Below are positions 1 to 5,700 of a stretch of 5,700 nucleotides of DNA, piece by piece. This DNA is from Bacillota bacterium (GTDB lineage Bacteria > Bacillota > Clostridia > UBA1381): NCBI GenBank assembly GCA_021205715.1, contig JAJPXA010000210.1, positions 1 to 5,700 of the forward strand, given 5' to 3'. Position 1 is the stretch's first letter, and every line of letters starts with the position of its first letter. The position numbers were made by a program, and so were the translations under genes. Under the pieces are notes generated by a model that saw only the letters and a list, made by a program, of their open reading frames with translations, was not told where the DNA came from and did not search any database.

Positions 1-39
1 TATTTTACATTAATTATTTATATAAAGGGGAGATGCTTT

Positions 40-1839
40 ATGACAGAAGTATTGGAACAAGTAATGGAAGCGGTGAACGGTGAAGTATTCGGCGTATGGT
101 TTTTAATCGGAGCCGCTCTGGTATTTTGGATGCAGGCAGGATTTGCTATGGTGGAGGCAGGCTTCACAAGAGCGAAGAACTCCGGTAACATCATAATGAA
201 GAACCTTATGGATTTCTGTATAGGAACCGTAATGTTTATCGTGATTGGTTTCGGATTATTGCTCGGTGAGGATATTCTCGGAATTATCGGAAAACCCGGA
301 TTTGACATTTTCACCGATTACGCGAATTTTGACTGGTCTAATTTCGTGTTTAACCTGGTGTTCTGCGCGACGACCGCTACGATCGTATCGGGCGCGATGG
401 CTGAGAGAACGAAATTCCTTTCGTACTGCATTTATTCGGCGGTAATCTCGGCAATCATTTACCCGATTGAAGCTCACTGGACGTGGGGCGGCGGCTGGCT
501 TGCTCAAATTGGATTCCACGATTTCGCGGGTTCGGCTTGTATACATATGGTCGGCGGTATCAGCGCTCTTATCGGCGCCGCTATATTGGGACCTCGTATC
601 GGAAAGTTTGTTAAGGATAAAGCGGGAAAAATCACAAAGGTCAATGCGTTCCCGGGTCATAACCTTCCGCTCGGCGCTTTGGGTGTATTCATACTCTGGC
701 TCGGTTGGTACGGATTTAACGGCGCGGCGGCTGTATCGGTTGAGGAGCTTGGCTCAATATTCTTGACAACCACTATCGCTCCGGCGGTTGCGACGGTTGT
801 ATGTATGATATTCACCTGGATTAAATACGGAAAGCCCGATGTTTCGATGTGCTTGAACGCTTCATTGGCGGGTCTTGTCGCTATAACGGCACCGTGTGAT
901 GTCTGTGACGGCTTCGGCGCGGTTATTATAGGCGCGGTTGCGGGCTTGTTGGTTGTATTCGGCGTATGGCTTCTTGACAGAAAGCTTCGTGTTGACGATC
1001 CTGTCGGCGCGGTTGCGGTACATATGATGAACGGTATTTGGGGAACTATTGCGGTAGGACTTTTCGCGACTCCTTCGGCTCCGGCATTCGCAAGAGGCGT
1101 TGGCGACGGCGTAACCTTCGGCGCTAACCAAATAGCGGGCGCGGGACTTTTCTACGGCGGCGGCTTCACTCAGCTCGGAATACAGTGCTTGGGCGTTCTC
1201 GCAATAGGCGTGTTTACAGCGGTTGCGATAACAATAACATTCCTTATCATTAAGGCTACAGCGGGTCTTAGGGTTACCGAGGAAGAGGAAATTATCGGTC
1301 TTGACGCTACAGAACACGGTCTTCCGTCAGCATATGCGGGCTTCTCCATTATGGATACATCAAACAGTATGATTATGCAGGAAAATGAAAATACTCATAT
1401 CGGTTCGGACGATTATTCTCAGGCTTCGCAGACGCAGATTAACGCAGCGGTGCCGGTATCACAGGTTCCCGTACCTTCTCTCACGGGCATTTATAAGGTT
1501 GTTATTATATCGAGATTGTCAAGATATGATACTCTCAGAAGAACTATGAACGACATCGGCGTTACCGGTATGACGGTTACCCAGGTAATGGGCTGCGGCA
1601 TACAAAAAGGCTCGGGCAGCAGATACCGCGGCGCGGAAATTGACGCTACATTGCTTCCCAAGGTAAAGGTTGAAGTGGTAGTTTCATCACTTCCGGTTGA
1701 CACGGTTATCGAAGCCGCTAAGAAAGCGCTTTACACAGGCCGTATCGGCGACGGAAAGATATTCGTATACAACGTTGATAAGGTTGTAAAGATTCGTACC
1801 GGCGAGGAAAACGAAGCGGCGCTTGAGGATGTGGAATAA
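40..1839 (+). CDS. Ammonium transporter (Amt/AmtB family) with fused C-terminal PII (GlnB/GlnK-type) regulatory domain
   Basis: Membrane channel that brings ammonium into the cell, joined to its own nitrogen-sensing PII domain. Residues 1 to about 410 are a complete Amt core with about eleven hydrophobic segments. By alignment to E. coli AmtB (from memory) the key residues are present: phenyl-gate Phe108 and Phe226, Trp149, Asp161, and the pore twin histidines His169 and His328. The AmtB Ser219 position is Ala230. The usual Amt tail motif GLDATEHG lies at 420-427. A polar linker follows to about 482, then a full PII domain (484-599) with T-loop motif YRGAE (529-533), B-loop TGRIGDGK (566-573) and C-loop KIRTGE (584-589). 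A plain E. coli-type AmtB is about 400-430 residues, so the extra length is the PII module. The ATG is preceded by AAAGGGGAG (24-32) with 7-nt spacing. The gene has its own terminator and is probably monocistronic at its 3' end. Family assignment is very secure; regulation of the pore by the tethered PII is inferred. Confidence 0.96.
   Translation: MTEVLEQVMEAVNGEVFGVWFLIGAALVFWMQAGFAMVEAGFTRAKNSGNIIMKNLMDFCIGTVMFIVIGFGLLLGEDILGIIGKPGFDIFTDYANFDWSNFVFNLVFCATTATIVSGAMAERTKFLSYCIYSAVISAIIYPIEAHWTWGGGWLAQIGFHDFAGSACIHMVGGISALIGAAILGPRIGKFVKDKAGKITKVNAFPGHNLPLGALGVFILWLGWYGFNGAAAVSVEELGSIFLTTTIAPAVATVVCMIFTWIKYGKPDVSMCLNASLAGLVAITAPCDVCDGFGAVIIGAVAGLLVVFGVWLLDRKLRVDDPVGAVAVHMMNGIWGTIAVGLFATPSAPAFARGVGDGVTFGANQIAGAGLFYGGGFTQLGIQCLGVLAIGVFTAVAITITFLIIKATAGLRVTEEEEIIGLDATEHGLPSAYAGFSIMDTSNSMIMQENENTHIGSDDYSQASQTQINAAVPVSQVPVPSLTGIYKVVIISRLSRYDTLRRTMNDIGVTGMTVTQVMGCGIQKGSGSRYRGAEIDATLLPKVKVEVVVSSLPVDTVIEAAKKALYTGRIGDGKIFVYNVDKVVKIRTGEENEAALEDVE
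1486..1836 (+). other. PII signalling domain of the Amt fusion, lacking the uridylylation tyrosine
   Basis: Residues 483-599 align without gaps to E. coli GlnK/GlnB from the first beta strand to the C terminus. Conserved positions (E. coli numbering in brackets) are Gln522 (39), Arg530 (47), Lys541 (58), Gly570 (87), Gly572 (89), Lys573 (90) and Arg586 (103). These support ATP/ADP and 2-oxoglutarate binding, and Arg47 is the T-loop residue that enters the AmtB pore in the known complex. Differences are Ile534 for Tyr51, Ile521 for Arg38 and Lys584 for Arg101. The seryl-phosphorylation position used in cyanobacteria (49) is Ala532. Both Amt and PII are trimers and the Amt C terminus is cytoplasmic, so an in-cis 1:1 arrangement is geometrically reasonable. 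Confidence 0.93.
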
Positions 1840-1887
1840 TTCTCATTCAAAAAGCGGTAATCGCTTATAAAATCAGTTAAAATACTT

Positions 1888-1924
1888 AAAAAGAAAGACC
1901 CCCTAATCGGTGTCTTTCTTTTTT
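1888..1924 (+). terminator. Rho-independent terminator of the Amt-PII gene
   Basis: A hairpin pairs AAAAAGAAAGAC (1888-1899) with GTCTTTCTTTTT (1912-1923). One C/T mismatch follows, then two more C-G pairs closing a 6-nt loop (1903-1908). The descending arm runs into a T-rich tract ending at 1924. It lies about 50 bases after the stop codon and before the metA promoter, so it separates the two units. The stem base is A/T rich and the G/C part is small, so strength may be moderate. The A tract on the 5' side could allow some activity on the opposite strand. Confidence 0.8.
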
Positions 1925-1939
1925 AATTGCGCAAAAATG

Positions 1940-1968
1940 TTGTATTTATGAAAGATATGTGGTATAAT
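1940..1968 (+). promoter_or_regulatory. Sigma-A-type promoter of metA with extended -10
   Basis: A perfect TATAAT (1963-1968) is preceded by TGG (1960-1962), giving an extended -10. A -35-like TTGTAT (1940-1945) sits upstream with an ideal 17-bp spacer. Transcription would begin near 1975, leaving a leader of only about 27 bases that is mostly the ribosome binding site AAAGGAG (1987-1993, 8 nt before the ATG). The promoter sits just downstream of the Amt terminator and points at metA. Confidence 0.8.
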
Positions 1969-2001
1969 CAAACAGAACGCAAAATGAAAGGAGCGGTATA
2001 A

Positions 2002-2919
2002 ATGCCGATTAGGGTACCTGACAGGCTTCCTGCCACACGACAGCTTAGAAACGAGAATATATTTGTAATGAGCGAAACAAAGGCGATGCACCAGGATATA
2101 CGTCCGCTTAAAATTGTGATAGTGAACCTTATGCCCACCAAAATAACGACGGAAACACAGCTTTTGCGGCTGCTTTCAAATTCGCCGCTGCAAATTGAAA
2201 TAGATTTTATAAGAATGAAGTCGCACAACTCGAAGAATACTTCAAGTCAACATTTGGAAACATTCTACAAATCCTTTGCCGAGATAGAGAACTCGCGCTA
2301 TGACGGAATGATAATAACCGGTGCGCCGGTGGAAAACTTCGAATATGAGGAGGTCGACTATTGGGATGAGCTTGTCCGCATTATGGAATGGTCGTCGACT
2401 CACGTAACATCGACGCTGCACATATGTTGGGCGGCGCAGGCGGGACTGTATTATCATTACGGAATACCGAAATATCCGCTTGCTGAAAAGTGCAGCGGCA
2501 TATTTTTGCACAAGGTAACCCGCGCGACATCAAAGCTGGTGCGCGGCTTTGACCCCGCGTTTTACGCGCCGCACTCGCGCCATACCGAGGTGAGGGCGGA
2601 AGATATAAAAAAGGTAAAGGAGCTTGAAATACTCTCGTATTCCGATAAGGCGGGAGTGTACATAGTGTCAACCAAAAAGGGCAAGCGCATATTTGTAATG
2701 GGTCACAGCGAGTACGACCCGAATACCCTGAAGGAGGAATATTGGCGCGACGTGGAAAAGGGAGCAAATCCGAAAGTGCCGAAAAATTATTTCCCCGATG
2801 ACGACCCGACGAAGGAGCCGATAGTGCATTGGCGCTCGCACGCGAGTCTGCTGTTCTCAAATTGGCTGAATTACTTCGTATATCAAATCACGCCGTATGA
2901 TATTGAAGCAATAAAATAA
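2002..2919 (+). CDS. metA: Homoserine O-acyltransferase, predicted acetyl-CoA-dependent (MetA/MetAA)
   Basis: Cytoplasmic enzyme that activates homoserine by O-acylation, the first committed step from homoserine to methionine. The 305 residues cover the whole MetA family length (E. coli MetA is about 309), and numbering matches E. coli closely. Visible landmarks are the N-terminal MPIRVPDRLPA, NLMPTK (42-47), the acyl-enzyme nucleophile Cys142 in HICWAAQAG, substrate-binding Lys163, Ser192 and Arg249, and the catalytic pair His235 and Glu237 in MGHSEYD. Position 111, known to set acyl-donor preference in this fold, is Glu (GAA at 2332-2334), as in the Bacillus cereus acetyltransferase, not Gly as in the E. 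coli succinyltransferase. O-acetylhomoserine is therefore the likely product. The start is supported by the conserved N terminus and a strong ribosome binding site. It has its own promoter and a terminator that overlaps its stop codon. No methionine-cycle gene is adjacent in this window. Confidence 0.97.
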   Translation: MPIRVPDRLPATRQLRNENIFVMSETKAMHQDIRPLKIVIVNLMPTKITTETQLLRLLSNSPLQIEIDFIRMKSHNSKNTSSQHLETFYKSFAEIENSRYDGMIITGAPVENFEYEEVDYWDELVRIMEWSSTHVTSTLHICWAAQAGLYYHYGIPKYPLAEKCSGIFLHKVTRATSKLVRGFDPAFYAPHSRHTEVRAEDIKKVKELEILSYSDKAGVYIVSTKKGKRIFVMGHSEYDPNTLKEEYWRDVEKGANPKVPKNYFPDDDPTKEPIVHWRSHASLLFSNWLNYFVYQITPYDIEAIK

Positions 2920-2958
2920 ATCAAAAAACTGCCGTTTGTTTCGGCAGTTTTTTGATTT
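2918..2958. terminator. Shared bidirectional intrinsic terminator between metA and the convergent PBP gene
   Basis: A perfect 17-bp inverted repeat pairs 2918-2934 with 2942-2958 around a 7-nt TTTGTTT loop. The core is CTGCCG/CGGCAG, flanked on the outside by A6 and T6, so each strand reads as a G/C stem followed by a T run. It begins inside the metA stop codon and ends four bases before the last base of the PBP gene's stop codon on the opposite strand. It fits termination of both converging transcripts. Confidence 0.92.
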
Positions 2959-2962
2959 CGAT

Positions 2963-5638
2963 TTATTCCGACGAGTCGATATCCGATTCGGAGGCTGTGT
3001 CGCCGCCGGTATCGGAGCCTCCGCTTTCCGTATAAGAATCGCTTGTGTCGGATGTGTCCGAAGTATCGGTTGTATATCCGCCGCCGGATACGTCCGTGTC
3101 GGTATCGGAATAGGTTCCCGTGTCATAGTAGGAGCTTCCTCCGGTATCGCCGCTCGCGCTGCCGCTTGTGCCGCTGCCGGATGTTCCCGAGCTTGTTGAA
3201 CTGCTCTGGGATGACGGCGTTTGAGTCGGCTCGATTTCCGTGCTGATCTCCGGCGCGGATGTAACCGTTGAAACGGGATTCGTGCTAATTCCGTCATTGC
3301 TGCTCGTTCCGCTGTAGGGCACTCCCGACGCGTGACGCTGGCTGCAAAGACTCTTAGGCTGCGTTCCGTCCACAAAGTATGATGTTACGGCATCGCAGGT
3401 GGTGGTTGCGAGCATACCGGACGACATACATATCGTTGATTCGATTACATTTGTCGGACGCGTAAGCGTTTTTACGGTGAGGTTTTCGTGAACCCGCTCC
3501 ATTATGGTTTTCCACGCGGTAACGCACGGATTGCCGGTGACACCTGCGTCCGAAATCGATGCCGGCGTATCAAATCCGTACCAAACCGCTCCGACATAAT
3601 ACGGGGTGAATCCGACGAACCACTTATCGCAGTCGTCATCGGTTGTACCTGTTTTTCCGTAAGTGGGCATACCGCTGTCAAGCTGTGCGGCGCGTCCCGT
3701 TCCGACGGAGCTGTTTACAACCGAATAGAGCAAATCTGCGGTAATATATGCCGCCGCCGCGCTTATGGACTGTGTTGCTTCGCCTGTGTTTTCGAGAATT
3801 ATTTGTCCCGAGGCGTCCTCAACCTTTGTATAGGTATACGGCTCGATATATTTGCCGCTGTTGACAAACACGCTGTATGCCGCCGCCATTTCCTCGGGGT
3901 TTACGCCGTTTGTAAGACCGCCCAAAGCAAGCGACGAGTAGTTTTTGTCGCTGTCGACGAGCGAGCCTAAGTGGAATTTGTTCTGCAAATATCCGTATGA
4001 TGTCGAAAGTCCCACCATATCCAAGACCTTAACGGCGGGTATATTGGATGAGCGGGCAACCGCTTCCTTGACGGTCATTGAACCGTAGAAATCATCATAG
4101 GAGTTTTTCGGCTGCCATTTGTCGTTGCCGATTGTAATTTCCTCGTCGACAACCTCCGTGACCTCCGTGATTTTTCCCAAATCTATCGCCGGCCCGTATA
4201 CGGACAATGGCTTAATTGACGAGCCGGGCTGCCGCCTTGACTGCGTGGCTCGGTTAAATCCGCGGACATCCGTTTTTTCGCCCAAGCCTCCGACAAGCCC
4301 CTTAACCTTTCCGGTATAGGGATCCATTATAACCATAGCCGATTGCGAGTTTTTGCCTGTTAAAGGAAATCCTTCCACATTATAGTAGACATCCTCCATT
4401 ATCGTTTGTATATCCATATCAACGGTAGCGTATATTTTTAAGCCGCCGTTATATACCTGCTGAGTGGCGAAATCCTCGGAATAGCCTTTTTCTTCCTGCA
4501 AATCCGCGATTACGTCGCTTATTACCTGATCCACAAAATACGATGATACCTCCACGGATTGAGCCTCATATGAATTGTTCAGCACAAGCTCTGTCGATAC
4601 CGCTTCCTGATATTCCGATTCCGTGATATATCCAAGCTCAAGCATTTTGCTCAGAACCGTATTTCTCTTTTCTATATGCTTTTCGGGATGAGTATACGGG
4701 TCATATTCCGACGGGTACTGCGTTATTCCGGCTATCGATGCCGCTTCGGCAAGAGTCAGTTCCGACGCGGATTTTCCGAAATAGACGTTTGAAGCCGCCT
4801 CAACCCCGTAGCAGTTGTTCGCGAAATACACAATGTTCAGATACATTGTAAGTATCTCGTCCTTTGTAAGCTGCTTTTCCAATGCGACGGCGCGCATCAT
4901 TTCCTTTATTTTTCGAGTCGAGGTTTTTTCCTTTTCATTGGTTATATTTTTAATTACCTGCTGAGTAATAGTCGAACCGCCGTAATCGGAGCTGCCTATT
5001 CCTATTTTTGAGAGCGCGTATTTTGCTGTGGCGCCGATGGTTCTTTTTAAATCAACTCCGTTGTGCTTGTAAAAACGCTCGTCCTCGATTGCGACAATCG
5101 CGTCTTTCATAACCTGCGGAATTTCGGAGGATTCGACCCATATTCGGTTTGACTCGGACTGAATTTGCTCAAGCTGCTGAACAGAACCCGTGCTGTCCTC
5201 ATAATAGATGAACGAGGTGGAGTTAAGCGCGAGGTTGCTTATGTTCATATCCTTTATCTCGCGCGATACCGCGGCGTACATACCTATTCCCACGCTTGCG
5301 ATGATAACAAACATAACAAGGAACACAAAAAGCAGCGCGAAAATCAAGCGTTTCCTGAATTTTTTCTGCGCGGGGGTAAGCTGCTTTTTCTTTTTTGTCT
5401 TGCGCCTTTTTTTCGGTTGCTGCGGAGCCGGTCTTGCTGCGGCTTTTCTCGCCGGCGGCTGACTTGTACGTTGTCTTTGCTGCATATTCGGCGTGCCGGA
5501 TACAGAGCGGCTGCCGTTCCTTTTGTCCATGAAGTTTCTGCGCTTCCTTTGAAGCGGCTCGTTAAGCGACGAACGGTCAGATGTCATTTTGTCATATTTA
5601 TCCCAATCAAAATCATCATTATTTTTATTGCCTGCCAT
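2963..5638 (-). CDS. Bifunctional class A penicillin-binding protein (PBP1A-type glycosyltransferase/transpeptidase)
   Basis: Polymerises lipid II into glycan strands and cross-links the peptides on the outer face of the membrane. Residues 1-97 are a cytoplasmic head rich in Lys, Arg and Gln, and one membrane anchor spans about 98-122. The GT51 glycosyltransferase domain follows (about 150-340) with EDERFYKHNGVD (185-196, catalytic Glu185), GGSTITQQ (220-227), RKIKEM (242-247), and the YLN and YFGK motifs (266-289). The transpeptidase domain (about 430-715) has the SxxK nucleophile Ser473/Lys476, SxN at 530-532 and KTG at 662-664. All catalytic motifs of both activities are intact. Residues 730-770 hold three cysteines (737, 748, 765) in a region often found after the transpeptidase in clostridial PBPs. 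A Ser/Thr/Gly/Asp-rich tail runs from about 776 to 891. The start has an excellent AAAGGAGG (5646-5653) with 7-nt spacing. The gene converges on metA. Exact paralogue (PBP1a or a PBP4/PBP2c-like form) cannot be fixed, so I give no symbol. Confidence 0.95.
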   Translation of the reverse strand: MAGNKNNDDFDWDKYDKMTSDRSSLNEPLQRKRRNFMDKRNGSRSVSGTPNMQQRQRTSQPPARKAAARPAPQQPKKRRKTKKKKQLTPAQKKFRKRLIFALLFVFLVMFVIIASVGIGMYAAVSREIKDMNISNLALNSTSFIYYEDSTGSVQQLEQIQSESNRIWVESSEIPQVMKDAIVAIEDERFYKHNGVDLKRTIGATAKYALSKIGIGSSDYGGSTITQQVIKNITNEKEKTSTRKIKEMMRAVALEKQLTKDEILTMYLNIVYFANNCYGVEAASNVYFGKSASELTLAEAASIAGITQYPSEYDPYTHPEKHIEKRNTVLSKMLELGYITESEYQEAVSTELVLNNSYEAQSVEVSSYFVDQVISDVIADLQEEKGYSEDFATQQVYNGGLKIYATVDMDIQTIMEDVYYNVEGFPLTGKNSQSAMVIMDPYTGKVKGLVGGLGEKTDVRGFNRATQSRRQPGSSIKPLSVYGPAIDLGKITEVTEVVDEEITIGNDKWQPKNSYDDFYGSMTVKEAVARSSNIPAVKVLDMVGLSTSYGYLQNKFHLGSLVDSDKNYSSLALGGLTNGVNPEEMAAAYSVFVNSGKYIEPYTYTKVEDASGQIILENTGEATQSISAAAAYITADLLYSVVNSSVGTGRAAQLDSGMPTYGKTGTTDDDCDKWFVGFTPYYVGAVWYGFDTPASISDAGVTGNPCVTAWKTIMERVHENLTVKTLTRPTNVIESTICMSSGMLATTTCDAVTSYFVDGTQPKSLCSQRHASGVPYSGTSSNDGISTNPVSTVTSAPEISTEIEPTQTPSSQSSSTSSGTSGSGTSGSASGDTGGSSYYDTGTYSDTDTDVSGGGYTTDTSDTSDTSDSYTESGGSDTGGDTASESDIDSSE
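2966..3313 (-). other. Low-complexity Ser/Thr/Gly/Asp-rich C-terminal tail of the PBP
   Basis: Residues 776-891, about 116 residues, consist mostly of Ser, Thr, Gly and Asp with few hydrophobic residues and almost no Lys or Arg. Short imperfect units are visible, including SGTSGSGTSGS near 817-827, SDTDTD near 844-849, and a run of DTS triplets at 858-866. The tail is extracellular by topology and is probably disordered. Synonymous codons vary between units (for example TCC and TCG for Ser), which argues against recent slippage of a DNA microsatellite. Its role is unknown. Confidence 0.85.
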
Positions 5639-5684
5639 ACATACGCCTCCTTTTTTAGGCCGAATTTACATATCCTATTCTACC

Positions 5685-5690
5685 ATTATA
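5685..5690 (-). promoter_or_regulatory. Candidate -10 element of the PBP gene
   Basis: Read on the minus strand, bases 5690-5685 spell a perfect TATAAT, about 47 bases before the start codon. A matching -35 at 17-bp spacing would lie at about 5708-5713, beyond the window, so the promoter cannot be confirmed. TAGAAT (5682-5677) is a second, weaker -10 option. Confidence 0.4.
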
Positions 5691-5700
5691 TATCAAATGC

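Noticed and set aside
4..9. TTTACA resembling a -35 box upstream of the Amt-PII gene
   Set aside because: A -10 at normal spacing would fall on the ribosome binding site at 24-32. The real promoter is probably upstream of the window.
895..906. CDVC (residues 286-289) in the Amt part as a possible metal or redox motif
   Set aside because: It lies in the short loop after the eighth membrane segment, outside the cell by Amt topology. Two cysteines alone are not enough to claim a metal site; a disulfide is possible but unsupported.
1852..1866. Small hairpin AAGCG/CGCTT just after the Amt-PII stop codon as a terminator
   Set aside because: The stem is only five pairs, and no T run follows. The better hairpin at 1888-1924 explains termination.
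2381..2860. 159-residue open frame antisense to metA
   Set aside because: metA is a full-length enzyme with intact catalytic residues, and the antisense frame has no recognisable domain and the composition of a shadow frame.
3040..3070. Short GTGTCGGAT-like repeats as a DNA repeat array
   Set aside because: They are the coding DNA for the Asp-Thr-Ser triplets of the PBP tail, imperfect at the base level, with no spacers or direct repeats of constant length.
2857..3375. 172-residue open frame on the minus strand overlapping the end of the PBP gene
   Set aside because: It lies in another frame of the PBP coding region, over the low-complexity tail, is rich in Arg/Ala/Pro as expected for a shadow frame, and lacks a recognisable domain. 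It also runs through the terminator into metA.

Overview
The window holds three complete protein-coding genes and short intergenic regulatory DNA. It looks like bacterial chromosomal housekeeping sequence from an anaerobic Firmicute of the class Clostridia, possibly a gut Oscillospirales or Lachnospirales member. The placement is inferred from strong AGGAGG-type ribosome binding sites, an ammonium transporter with a fused C-terminal PII domain, a MetA-type homoserine acyltransferase, and a class A penicillin-binding protein with a Lys/Arg-rich cytoplasmic head and a Ser/Thr/Gly/Asp-rich tail. No sequence here fixes genus or species.

Layout. Bases 1-39 are the AT-rich end of the upstream region plus the ribosome binding site of the first gene. 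Bases 40-1839 (+) encode a 599-residue Amt/Rh-family ammonium channel carrying a whole PII signalling domain. An intrinsic terminator (1888-1924) closes this unit. A strong extended -10 sigma-A-type promoter (1940-1968) starts the next unit, metA (2002-2919, +), which encodes a homoserine O-acyltransferase. Its residue 111 is Glu, pointing to acetyl-CoA rather than succinyl-CoA as donor. A perfect 17-bp hairpin with T tracts on both strands (2918-2958) sits between metA and the convergent gene and probably terminates both. Bases 2963-5638 (-) encode an 891-residue bifunctional peptidoglycan synthase (PBP1A type). Bases 5639-5700 hold its ribosome binding site and a candidate -10 element.

Functional relations. 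The three genes look like three separate transcription units rather than a pathway operon: ammonium uptake with a built-in nitrogen sensor, the first committed step of methionine synthesis, and cell wall polymerisation. The most interesting object is the Amt-PII fusion. The PII part keeps the Arg that plugs the Amt pore in the E. coli AmtB-GlnK complex, but has Ile where the uridylylated Tyr51 would be. This suggests a channel with a tethered gate controlled by ligands and not by uridylylation. I found no RNA genes, CRISPR arrays, insertion sequences or phage genes, and no convincing evidence of a wholly new system.
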